A stretch of 18,423 nucleotides of DNA from Selenomonas sp. (GTDB lineage Bacteria; Bacillota; Negativicutes; Selenomonadales; Selenomonadaceae). Shown here piece after piece: positions 1 through 6,761 of the stretch. A program made the position numbers and the translations under genes. Location of the stretch: contig NZ_JALFCU010000117.1 in NCBI RefSeq assembly GCF_022771645.1, positions 1-18,423 on the forward strand. Direction: 5' to 3'. Each line of letters starts with the position of its first letter. Within the stretch, counting starts at the first letter, position 1. The notes below the pieces were generated by a model. The model was not told the DNA's origin, did not search any database, and was given only the letters and a program-made list of their open reading frames with translations.

Positions 1-2
1 CT

Positions 3-50
3 GCGCTGAAAGAATATGAAAGACAAAAAATGCCCTGCGAGCGAGCATGA
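3..50 (+). CDS. possible 3' end of an upstream gene (partial)
   Basis: One frame enters from the left edge and reads ALKEYERQKMPCERA before a TGA at 48-50. An intrinsic terminator lies 36 bases further on, as expected for the end of a gene. The charged tail would suit the C-terminus of a small protein such as the YvyF-type flagellar operon protein that precedes flgM in Bacillus. Fifteen codons are far too few for recognition, so both the gene and its identity are guesses from position. Confidence 0.25.
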   Translation, partial: ALKEYERQKMPCERA

Positions 51-85
51 CCGCGAAAAACACCAATAACAGCATATAATCGCCG

Positions 86-118
86 AAAAGCAAGAGTTAA
101 GTCTCTTGCTTTTTTTTT
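86..118 (+). terminator. intrinsic terminator upstream of flgM
   Basis: GCAAGAG (90-96) pairs with CTCTTGC (103-109) around a six-base loop. The stem is extended by A86-A89 against the start of a nine-T run at 110-118. This is a classical Rho-independent terminator on the + strand that would end the gene entering from the left. The T-run and loop are shared with the sigma-28-like promoter at 98-124. Confidence 0.75.
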
Positions 119-124
119 CGATAG
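98..124 (+). promoter_or_regulatory. sigma-28 (FliA/SigD)-like promoter for the flgM operon
   Basis: TAAG at 98-101 and TTCGATAG at 117-124 are separated by 15 bases. This resembles the sigma-28 pattern TAAA-N15-GCCGATAA/T and shares TAAG and CGATA with the better promoter at 9436-9461. The -35 element falls in the loop of the terminator at 86-118, and the spacer is its T-run. Transcription would begin near 131, giving a 5' leader of about 75 nt. The weak point is TT instead of GC at the start of the -10 element. Confidence 0.5.
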
Positions 125-206
125 GAAAAACAGAAGTCAAGGAAGATGCAACGAACCCGCAGGGAACGCAGGAGAGAGAAGAACGTATTCCAAGGTGGTG
201 AAACCC

Positions 207-485
207 ATGATTGTCAATAGCAGCATCCAGTCCGTCACGTCGCTTTACGGCGCCGCGCAGGCGTCGCGCACGTACCGCGCACGGCGCGCGGCCGATGAAG
301 GCATCCGCGACGAAGTCGAGATTTCGGCGGCAGGGCAGAATTTCAGCGAAATGCTCCAGAAACTCCGCGAAACGCCGGACGTCCGCCAGGACAAGGTCGA
401 CTACTACAGCCAGGCCATTGCGGACGGCACGTACCAGGTCTCGGCCGAGAACATCGCAGCCGCCATGCTCAACCACAATATCTGA
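207..485 (+). CDS. flgM: anti-sigma-28 factor FlgM
   Basis: This is a 92-residue cytoplasmic protein of normal FlgM length. FlgM holds sigma-28 inactive until the hook-basal body is complete and is then exported through it. The C-terminal half has the family pattern: DEVEIS (35-40), then a helix ending RETPDVRQDKV (54-64), then the GTYQVSAENIAAAML segment (74-88) that contacts sigma. Start choice: GTG codons at 195 and 198 are also in frame, but AAGGTGGTG at 192-200 is itself the ribosome binding site for the ATG at 207. Gene order here matches flgM-flgN-flgK-flgL of Bacillus subtilis. The sigma-28-like promoter upstream would make FlgM part of its own feedback loop. The identification is secure. 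Confidence 0.92.
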   Translation: MIVNSSIQSVTSLYGAAQASRTYRARRAADEGIRDEVEISAAGQNFSEMLQKLRETPDVRQDKVDYYSQAIADGTYQVSAENIAAAMLNHNI

Positions 486-522
486 GGCGCAACATTTCCA
501 GCTTTGAGAGGGGCAATCCGTT

Positions 523-1032
523 ATGACGCAGGCTTCCGGCAGCGCCCGGTGGGCAGAGCTCATCCAGACGCTCAACGAGCTCAACAAGACGTACCATGAC
601 GTCTGCGAGCTCGGCCGCAAAAAACACAAAGCACTCATCGTCATCGACTTGAAATCCATCGAGGCCATGAACGGGGAAGAAGCGCGGCTCACACAGGTCA
701 TCCGGAAGCTCGAGGAGACGCGGCAGAAACAGCTGATCCGCCTGGCGGTGGAAAACCGAGCAATCACGAAGGACACAAAGATGTCGGACCTCGCGAAAGC
801 CGCGCCGACGCCGCAGATCCGCACGCTGCTCGAAAAGCTCCACCAGGCGCTCGACGCCGCGACGAAAGAAGCGGCGGAGCTCCACGAGAACAACCGCCTC
901 CTCATCGAGGGCGCGCTCTCGGCCGTGACGTACCATCTGAACCGCCTCGGCGGCCTGCACGTCGAAAACGCCTACGGGAGCAAAGGACAGGAGGTCGTGA
1001 CGCATGCCGGCAAGCTCGAATTTGATGCCTGA
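523..1032 (+). CDS. flgN: FlgN-type export chaperone (first copy)
   Basis: The protein has 169 residues and is almost entirely alpha-helical. FlgN keeps the hook-associated proteins FlgK and FlgL export-competent in the cytoplasm. The N-terminal helix pair has the spaced leucine/charged pattern of the family (LIQTLNELNKTY, then ARLTQVIRKLEETRQKQL). The C-terminus has the characteristic helix followed by NAYGSKG near residue 150. The start at 523 lies 10 bases after a GAGAGGGG ribosome binding site. It sits 37 bases after flgM, and its last 29 bases overlap the next gene, which carries a second FlgN-like protein. flgK and flgL, its expected clients, follow. Confidence 0.85.
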   Translation: MTQASGSARWAELIQTLNELNKTYHDVCELGRKKHKALIVIDLKSIEAMNGEEARLTQVIRKLEETRQKQLIRLAVENRAITKDTKMSDLAKAAPTPQIRTLLEKLHQALDAATKEAAELHENNRLLIEGALSAVTYHLNRLGGLHVENAYGSKGQEVVTHAGKLEFDA

Positions 1033-1513
1033 GGAAGAGCGGCTGCAAGCCATCGCGGCCCTGCTGAAAGAAGAACTCCTCTGCGGCACGGACGCGGCGA
1101 AAGCCGTCGCGAAGCTCCGCGAGACGCTGCAAAAGAACCCTTCGGGCAAAGGCGTGACGGACGACGTGCACGCGCTCGAGGCGGCACTGCAAAAAATCGC
1201 GCAGCTCGCCAAGCGCACGGACGCGTTCCTCGCCCAAGCGGGCGCGGAGACGCTGTTTGACGCCGTGCAGGCGCTCCCGCCGTCGCCGCTCCGCGAGGGC
1301 GTGAACCGCCTCGCCATCCGCGCGGCGCAACAGCAGCGCGCGCTCCAGACCGCCGTCGCAGCGGCGGACAGCCTGCTCGAAAAGAGCCGCGGCTTCATCG
1401 AGTTCCACGTGAATCTCATGACGCAGACGGCCGCGAGCGATACCTATACGCCTCCAGGCGCGAGTGAAGCCGAACTCCGGCGTGGACGCCGCATGTTCGA
1501 CGCGAACGTCTGA
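1004..1513 (+). CDS. second FlgN-like chaperone
   Basis: This is another 169-residue helical protein, starting inside the previous gene. A strong AGGAGGT at 989-995 lies 8 bases before its ATG, so the overlap is real and suggests translational coupling. The C-terminal segment around residues 130-155 (a helix with FIEFHVNLMTQ, then TYTPPG) resembles the end of FlgN family proteins. The N-terminal half is more divergent and rich in Ala/Leu/Lys. It may be a paralogue that has split client duties with the first copy, one serving FlgK and the other FlgL, but this is inference. It might instead be a non-FlgN flagellar chaperone with a similar helical fold. An in-frame ATG at 1025 lacks a good ribosome binding site. 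Confidence 0.7.
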   Translation: MPASSNLMPEEERLQAIAALLKEELLCGTDAAKAVAKLRETLQKNPSGKGVTDDVHALEAALQKIAQLAKRTDAFLAQAGAETLFDAVQALPPSPLREGVNRLAIRAAQQQRALQTAVAAADSLLEKSRGFIEFHVNLMTQTAASDTYTPPGASEAELRRGRRMFDANV

Positions 1514-1575
1514 CGGGCGGGAAACCACCGAAATATCACGAAACATCATATAAAAACGGAAGACAAGGTGATCCT

Positions 1576-3390
1576 ATGCGTTCCACATTTGCCGGACTCA
1601 ACACGATGGTGCGGGGCATTTACTCGAACCAGCTCTCCCTTGACACGACGGGCCACAACATCACGAACGCCTCGACGGAAGGCTACTCCCGCCAGAGCGT
1701 GAATCTCGCCGCGACGCGCGGTCAGGCCGTGTCGTCGCTCTACGGCGACGTCATCGTCGGCACGGGCGTCGACTCGACGTCGATCCTGCGCGCGCGCAAC
1801 GTCTACGCCGACAAGCAGTACTGGCAGGAGACGGCACAGAAAGAATACTACACGACGCAGCAGACGAATTACGACAAGGTCGAGGCCATCTTCGACGACT
1901 CGAGCAAAACGGGCATCAAGAACGCGCTGACGGAGTTCTACAACGCTTGGACGGACCTCTCGACGAACGCGTCGACGGCCAGCAACCGCGTCGCCGTCAT
2001 CGAGAAATCGAACGTGCTCGCCGACCGCATCAAGACGGTCGCCGGCCAGCTCCAGTCGCAGATCAACGCGCAGTACGAGAACATGCGCGCGAACGTCAAA
2101 CAGATCAATGACTACACGACGGAGCTCACGAAGCTCAATCAGAACATCATGCAGACCGAGGCCTCGGGCGGCAGCGCGAACGACCTCCGCGACCAGCGCG
2201 ACCTCATCGTCGACAACCTGTCGAAATACATGAACCTCAACGTCTACGAAGACGACCACGGCATGTACTCCGTCGTCTCGAACGGCATCACGATGGTCAA
2301 CGGCGTCAACCGCCTGACGCTTGAGATGTCGACGGCCATCAACAACAAGACGTACGGCATCAGCGACTACACCGTCAACATCAAGGAATCCGGCATCGCG
2401 TTCGTGCCGACGAACGGCTCCATGAAAGCCCAGATCGACACGATTGCCGAGGACAAAGGCTACATCGACAAGCTCGCGCACATGTCGGGCTTCCTGCTCA
2501 CAACGTTCAACACGATGCATCAGCAGGGCGCAGGCATCGACGGCACGGACAGCTCGTTCGGCAATGACGACGGCACGGACACGTACAAAGGCCCGTCGTA
2601 CGGCGTCAACTACTGGGGCGATGACAACACGCTCTACACGTGGGATGCGACGGATGAAGTCGTCAAGGCTGTCGAGCTCAAGGACATCAAGCGCACGGTC
2701 GAGGTCGACGACACGCAGACGGATGCGAGCGGCAACACGATTCGCACGCCGAAAGTCACGATCGGCGGCACGCAGGTGTCTGAGACGACGCTCGACGGCA
2801 TCAACATCATCAATGCGCTCGCCGTCAACACCGCCATCAAGGAAACGGGCGGTCAGAACCTCATCGCGGCGCGCAAACTCGTCGTCGAGCAGAACGTCAG
2901 CGACACGGGCGCGCTCGAAAACGGCTACTCCGTCAAGGTCAACGGCTCGGGCGATGGAACGAACGCGACGAACATCGCGACGCTCATCAACATGGATCAG
3001 GCGAACGTCCACTCGACGTCGTACATCGTCTACAACGCGACGACGACGGGCGGTACGACGAAGCTCATGGATATGGCGGACGACACGATGACGACGGACA
3101 ACATGAAGTACCGTGCGCTCGACGTCGACTCGCTGAACGCGTATTACTCCGCTGCCGTCTCGAAGCTCGGCAGCGACTCCGAGTCCGTCGACGACAAGTC
3201 CGACGCGCAGGACCAGCTCATCGAGCAGATCACGAACTGGCGCTCGTCGACGTCTGGTGTCGACTGGAACGAAGAGCTCTCGAACCTGATCATGTTCCAG
3301 ACAGGCTACAGCGCGTGCTCGCGCTGCCTCACGACCATGGACGAGATGCTCGACCGCCTCATCAACAGCACCGGCACGGTCGGCCGCTGA
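1576..3390 (+). CDS. flgK: flagellar hook-associated protein 1 FlgK
   Basis: The protein has 604 residues, slightly long for FlgK. FlgK forms the first junction ring between hook and filament outside the cell. The N-terminus is typical of rod/hook/HAP1 proteins: a helix, then LDTTGHNITNASTEGYSRQS (residues 22-41). The central region has a long coiled-coil part (about 90-230) and a beta-rich, Thr/Asp-rich outer domain. The C-terminus is the conserved D0 helix, with MFQTGY and TTMDEMLDRLIN leading to the end. Residues 581 and 584 form a CxxC (ACSRC), unusual in an exported axial protein. The ATG at 1576 follows an AAGGTGAT ribosome binding site. It is 62 bases from the previous gene and 37 from flgL. 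Confidence 0.95.
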   Translation: MRSTFAGLNTMVRGIYSNQLSLDTTGHNITNASTEGYSRQSVNLAATRGQAVSSLYGDVIVGTGVDSTSILRARNVYADKQYWQETAQKEYYTTQQTNYDKVEAIFDDSSKTGIKNALTEFYNAWTDLSTNASTASNRVAVIEKSNVLADRIKTVAGQLQSQINAQYENMRANVKQINDYTTELTKLNQNIMQTEASGGSANDLRDQRDLIVDNLSKYMNLNVYEDDHGMYSVVSNGITMVNGVNRLTLEMSTAINNKTYGISDYTVNIKESGIAFVPTNGSMKAQIDTIAEDKGYIDKLAHMSGFLLTTFNTMHQQGAGIDGTDSSFGNDDGTDTYKGPSYGVNYWGDDNTLYTWDATDEVVKAVELKDIKRTVEVDDTQTDASGNTIRTPKVTIGGTQVSETTLDGINIINALAVNTAIKETGGQNLIAARKLVVEQNVSDTGALENGYSVKVNGSGDGTNATNIATLINMDQANVHSTSYIVYNATTTGGTTKLMDMADDTMTTDNMKYRALDVDSLNAYYSAAVSKLGSDSESVDDKSDAQDQLIEQITNWRSSTSGVDWNEELSNLIMFQTGYSACSRCLTTMDEMLDRLINSTGTVGR

Positions 3391-3427
3391 TCGCGGTAAC
3401 ACAGTAGAATAAAGGGAGGAAACCCAC

Positions 3428-4792
3428 ATGTCCATCCGCGTCAGCAGCAACCAGATGATGTACAACTACAAGAAGCAGCTCAACGATGCGAACAGCCGCC
3501 AGGACAAGCTCCTCGAGCAAGGTGACGGCAACAAGCTGCACCGCCCGTCCGACGACTCCGTCGCCTACACGAAATACCTGCGCTACGACACGTCGAGCCA
3601 GGAGAACACGCAGTACCAGGAGAACGTCAACACTGGCATCTCGTGGATGAAGGCATCGGATTCCGCGCTCGTCTCCATGACGAACATCCAGACGACGTTC
3701 AAGGAAAAGACCGTCGCGGCCGCGAACGACACGAACAACACGAGCGACCGCGCCGCCATCGGCAAGGAAATGATGGCCGAGATCCAGGAGCTCGTCTCGC
3801 TCGGCAACACGATGCAGGGCGACCGCTACCTCTTCGCGGGGCAGAAAGACACGACGATGCCGTTCTCGCTCTCGGAGGAAAAAGTCTTCCGCGGCCAGGC
3901 GAAGACGCTTGACGACAAGGCGAGCGCGTACTTCAGCGGCGAAGGCACGGCGACGACGGCCGGCTCCATCAAGCAGATGCTCACGCTGACGGGCAGCGAC
4001 GGCAACACGTACTACCTGAACACGAAGGACGGCTACATCTACACGCAGGACTTCGTCGACTCCGGCTACAAATTCAAGGTCACAGAAAACGCAAACGCTG
4101 TCGTTGATCCGACGAAAGACTCCGTCGGCAAGCTCGATGGATGGGGCAGCGGCGGCACGGAGAGCGTCTCGAAATACTTCAAGAACACCGGCGAGATCAT
4201 CGACACAAAGGCGGAGCTCAGCGGCGCGACGAAGACGGCAGGCAACACCGAGGACGTTGACGTCTCCGGCCTCACGTTCACATTCAAAACCGTCGAGCAG
4301 CAGATCGCGTCGTACCAGGGCGATGCGAAATACATCTCCATGACGAAGAAGAACGGCACGACCGAGCCGACGTCCGACACCGTCAACGTCAACGGCCCGG
4401 ACATCTGGGGCACGGACATCTTCGACAACGCTGACTCCGGCAACACGGCCTCCGGCACGGCCATGCTGAACAGCATGCTGACCGTCCACGCGAAAGTCGT
4501 CGGCGAAGACGTCCTCTACCTCAAGGACGACGCGCAGACGCTCTCGGACGAAGCGCACGCGACGACCGTCAACACGGAGACGAAGCTCGGCGCGCGCCAG
4601 CAGCTCTACACGTCCGTCAAGACGATGCTCGGCAACCAGAAGACGCTCATCCAGGGCGATATCACGGACGTCATGTCCGCCGACGTCGCGCAGCTCGCGA
4701 CGAAACTCATGGAGGCGCAGACCGTCTACAACATGAGCCTCGCGCTCGGCGCGCGCATCCTGCCGAGCTCGCTCGCCGATTACCTCGGCTGA
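3428..4792 (+). CDS. flgL: flagellar hook-associated protein 3 FlgL
   Basis: FlgL is the second hook-filament junction protein and is flagellin-like at both ends. The N-terminus MSIRVSSNQMMYNYKKQL, the segment HRPSDDSVAY (about 38-47) and the helix through NDTNNTSDRAAIGKEMM to GDRYLFAG (about 97-137) are diagnostic. The C-terminal helix (about 385-454) closes the flagellin fold. At 454 residues it is about half again as long as common FlgL proteins near 300. The extra length is a Thr/Asp/Gly-rich insertion between the two helical ends, probably a surface-exposed domain. The ATG follows AGGGAGGAAA at 3413-3422. Confidence 0.92.
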   Translation: MSIRVSSNQMMYNYKKQLNDANSRQDKLLEQGDGNKLHRPSDDSVAYTKYLRYDTSSQENTQYQENVNTGISWMKASDSALVSMTNIQTTFKEKTVAAANDTNNTSDRAAIGKEMMAEIQELVSLGNTMQGDRYLFAGQKDTTMPFSLSEEKVFRGQAKTLDDKASAYFSGEGTATTAGSIKQMLTLTGSDGNTYYLNTKDGYIYTQDFVDSGYKFKVTENANAVVDPTKDSVGKLDGWGSGGTESVSKYFKNTGEIIDTKAELSGATKTAGNTEDVDVSGLTFTFKTVEQQIASYQGDAKYISMTKKNGTTEPTSDTVNVNGPDIWGTDIFDNADSGNTASGTAMLNSMLTVHAKVVGEDVLYLKDDAQTLSDEAHATTVNTETKLGARQQLYTSVKTMLGNQKTLIQGDITDVMSADVAQLATKLMEAQTVYNMSLALGARILPSSLADYLG

Positions 4793-4794
4793 TG

Positions 4795-4821
4795 AATTTT
4801 GCCGCGCAAGCGGTTAAAATT
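4795..4821 (+). other. hairpin in the flgL-yviE-like spacer
   Basis: AATTTTGCCGC (4795-4805) and GCGGTTAAAATT (4810-4821) pair around a GCAA tetraloop, with one G-T pair and one bulged base, starting 3 bases after the flgL stop. There is no T-run after it, so it is unlikely to be an efficient terminator. It may stabilise the 3' end of a processed flgL message or attenuate downstream expression. The function is not shown by the sequence. Confidence 0.45.
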
Positions 4822-4877
4822 TCCATGAAAACTCTGCAAGGATAGCAGGATTCCGCCAGGGAGAAGGTGAACTATTC

Positions 4878-5462
4878 ATGTTGTACCTGAACATCCGTTT
4901 CACGCAACCGCAGATCTCCGTGCACACGCAGCTCGGCAAGCTCGAAGCGCATTCGACGCCGGCGCGCCTCTCGACGGAGAACCGCCAGGCGCGGTCGAAC
5001 CAAGGCACGACGCTGATGTCCATCGACATCGACACGTACCCGAGCCGCCACAGCTACGGCTTCACGAACCACGACGACTTCGCGCGGCAGTACGGCCAGC
5101 AGGGCTTTTCCGACCTCGCATCGTCGACGTCCGGCCACACGGGCGACGCATGGAACATCATCAACAACGCGGCGAAGCCGGGCTCGAAGACGCTCGAGGG
5201 TATGGCGAAAAGCGAGATTTCGGAGTTCATCAACAAGGGCAAGAACCGCCACATCGTCGCGGAGCTCATCCCCGACCCCACGATCACCGTCCATCCGTCC
5301 GAGGTCAAGGGCACGCCTGACCGCGGCGACGTCACGGTCGACATCGACACGGACGCATTCGCGCAGACGCACTTCACGCGCGGGCAGGTCGAGACGTACC
5401 TGCAGCAACGGCCGGAAGTGCATCAGTGGACGTCCGAAGGACGATACGACCTTTACGCGTGA
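4878..5462 (+). CDS. DUF6470 / YviE-like flagellar-locus protein
   Basis: The protein has 194 residues, with no signal peptide or membrane segment. The N-terminus (LNIRFTQPQISVHTQLGKL, then HSTPARL) has the alternating beta pattern with TPA motifs expected of DUF6470, the family of Bacillus subtilis YviE. Position supports this: YviE lies between flgL and fliW in Bacillus, exactly as here. The middle contains helical runs and the C-terminal third is again beta-like, with an ITVHPSEVKG segment and a VTVDIDTDAFAQTHFT segment. No enzymatic motif is visible, and the role of this family is not established to my knowledge. A GGGAGAAGGTGA ribosome binding site precedes the ATG. Confidence 0.7.
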   Translation: MLYLNIRFTQPQISVHTQLGKLEAHSTPARLSTENRQARSNQGTTLMSIDIDTYPSRHSYGFTNHDDFARQYGQQGFSDLASSTSGHTGDAWNIINNAAKPGSKTLEGMAKSEISEFINKGKNRHIVAELIPDPTITVHPSEVKGTPDRGDVTVDIDTDAFAQTHFTRGQVETYLQQRPEVHQWTSEGRYDLYA

Positions 5463-5517
5463 GCGGTCAGCACGCGCTCAGGTGCAGCGAAACTGACAGC
5501 AAAATGGAGGCATTTTC

Positions 5518-5979
5518 ATGAAAACCGTCGACACCATGAGATTCGGCACCATCGAAGTGGAAGAAGAGAAAGTCGTGCATTTCGCACAGGGCATCCCCGC
5601 GTTCGAGGACGAACACGACTTCGTCATCATCCCGTATGACGAAGAGAGCCCGTTTGTTTTCCTCCAGAGCCTCCAGACGCCGGACCTCGCGTTCCTCATG
5701 ACCGTCCCGTACCTGTTCTTCAAGGACTACGAGTTCGAGATCGACGACGATACGGTGACGAAGCTCGCGCTCAAGAGCCCGGACGACGTGCTCGTCTACG
5801 TCCTCCTCACCATCCCGCGCGGCAGCATCAAGGACATGACGGCGAACCTCATGGCGCCGGTCGTCATCAACACGAAGACGCTCGCAGCGAAGCAGCTCGT
5901 CCTCGAAAAGAGCCGCTACACGACGAAGCACCGCCTGTTCGATGAAAACGGGGCGGCCGCCGGGAAGGAGGCGCGCTGA
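5518..5979 (+). CDS. fliW: flagellar assembly factor FliW
   Basis: The 153-residue cytoplasmic protein has normal FliW length. It opens with the hallmark beta-rich segment TMRFGTIEVEEEKVVHFAQG, continues with GIPAFEDEHDFVIIP, and has the LLTIPRG and LMAPVVINTKTLAAKQLVL motifs near residues 97-125. In the established B. subtilis model, FliW binds either free flagellin or CsrA. When flagellin is exported, FliW is freed and removes CsrA from the flagellin mRNA. Its stop overlaps the csrA start by one base (TGATG), so the antagonist pair is translated together. TGGAGG before the ATG is the ribosome binding site. The probable target is the fliC leader at 9469-9611. Confidence 0.95.
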   Translation: MKTVDTMRFGTIEVEEEKVVHFAQGIPAFEDEHDFVIIPYDEESPFVFLQSLQTPDLAFLMTVPYLFFKDYEFEIDDDTVTKLALKSPDDVLVYVLLTIPRGSIKDMTANLMAPVVINTKTLAAKQLVLEKSRYTTKHRLFDENGAAAGKEAR

Positions 5980-6203
5980 TGCTCGTCCTCACGCGAAAGC
6001 CAAAACAGCAGATCATGATCGGTGACGACATCGTCATCAACATCGTCGAGGTGCAGGGCGACAACGTCCGCATCGCCATCGACGCGCCGCGCTCCATCAA
6101 GATTTACCGCGGCGAGATCTATCGCGCCATCCAGGAAGAAAACAAGCAGGCCGCCACGCTCGTCCCGAAGGACATCGACCTCAGCGCCCTGCCAAAGTTA
6201 TAA
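5979..6203 (+). CDS. csrA: carbon storage regulator CsrA
   Basis: This is a 74-residue RNA-binding translational repressor, the same size as B. subtilis CsrA. The N-terminus MLVLTRKP is invariant in the family. Leu4, Arg6 and Arg44, key RNA-contact positions, are all present, and VRIAIDAPRSIKIYRGEI (30-47) is the second half of the core. The C-terminal extension after about residue 55 is longer than in enterobacterial CsrA. In Bacillus-type CsrA this extension provides the FliW contact. The start overlaps the fliW stop by one base. The expected target is fliC, whose leader has a stem-loop with ACGGATG in the loop and a second GGA over the ribosome binding site. Confidence 0.96.
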   Translation: MLVLTRKPKQQIMIGDDIVINIVEVQGDNVRIAIDAPRSIKIYRGEIYRAIQEENKQAATLVPKDIDLSALPKL

Positions 6204-6251
6204 AATTTTATTTTAATGGACTGAAGAAGCAGATCTACGGAGGGATATAAA

Positions 6252-6737
6252 ATGATTGGACAGATTCAAGATCTTGTCTCAGCGGCCGTCGTCATCGGCG
6301 CGACGAACGCCTCGTCGAGCGTCGGCGAGACGCAGACCGTCGCCCCGGCGCAGCAAGGCGCGCAGCAGCAGCCGCAGCAGCAGGACACCGCAGCGCAGGA
6401 AGCCCCGGCCGCATCCGTCGACATCCTGAACCAGGTGAAGAACGCGGCGAATGAGACAGACGAAGCCCAGAACCAGCAGGACAAGGCGCAGAAGGATGAC
6501 GACAAGAAGCTCGACGAGAAATCCGTCAGCTACATCACGAAGGAGCTCAACGAGCTCATGAGCCGCATCAACTGCGACCTCGAGTTCAAGTACCACAAAG
6601 AAGTCAACACGATGTCCGTCAAGATGCTCGACAAGAAGACGGGCGACGTGCTGAAGGAAGTGCCGCCGGAAGACCTCATCAAGCACATGATCAAGGCGAA
6701 GGACTGGCTCGGCGCTTTCCTCGACAAGACGATCTGA
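6252..6737 (+). CDS. flaG: flagellar protein FlaG
   Basis: The protein has 161 residues. The C-terminal 65 residues form the FlaG domain: LNELMSRINCDLEFKYHKE, then the MSVKMLDKKTGDVLKEVPPE strands, then a closing helix. Ahead of it is a low-complexity linker very rich in Gln/Ala/Glu (about 28-85). FlaG influences filament length in several bacteria and commonly sits just upstream of fliD, as here (24-base gap). The GGAGGG ribosome binding site lies inside TACGGAGGGATAT, which also weakly resembles a CsrA site. It is separated from csrA by 48 AT-rich bases containing the palindrome ATAAAATTTTAT. FlaG identity is clear from domain and context; the mechanism is not. Confidence 0.88.
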   Translation: MIGQIQDLVSAAVVIGATNASSSVGETQTVAPAQQGAQQQPQQQDTAAQEAPAASVDILNQVKNAANETDEAQNQQDKAQKDDDKKLDEKSVSYITKELNELMSRINCDLEFKYHKEVNTMSVKMLDKKTGDVLKEVPPEDLIKHMIKAKDWLGAFLDKTI

Positions 6738-6761
6738 ATCTGACCAAAGGAGGAATATCCC

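Noticed and set aside
75..80. TATAAT as a sigma-A -10 element upstream of flgM
   Set aside because: No acceptable -35 sequence lies 16-18 bases upstream, and the terminator at 86-118 would stop transcripts starting there.
144..160. CAAGGAAGATG in the flgM leader as a CsrA site
   Set aside because: It has a partial match to the consensus but no hairpin presenting GGA and no overlap with the ribosome binding site.
1546..3465. 639-codon open frame on the minus strand opposite flgK
   Set aside because: It is Arg/Val/Asp-rich low-complexity translation produced by strong GC bias in flgK codons; flgK on the + strand is unmistakable. The same applies to the long minus-strand frames at 6771-8471, 9582-10985, 12423-14474, 14825-16834 and 16597-18159.
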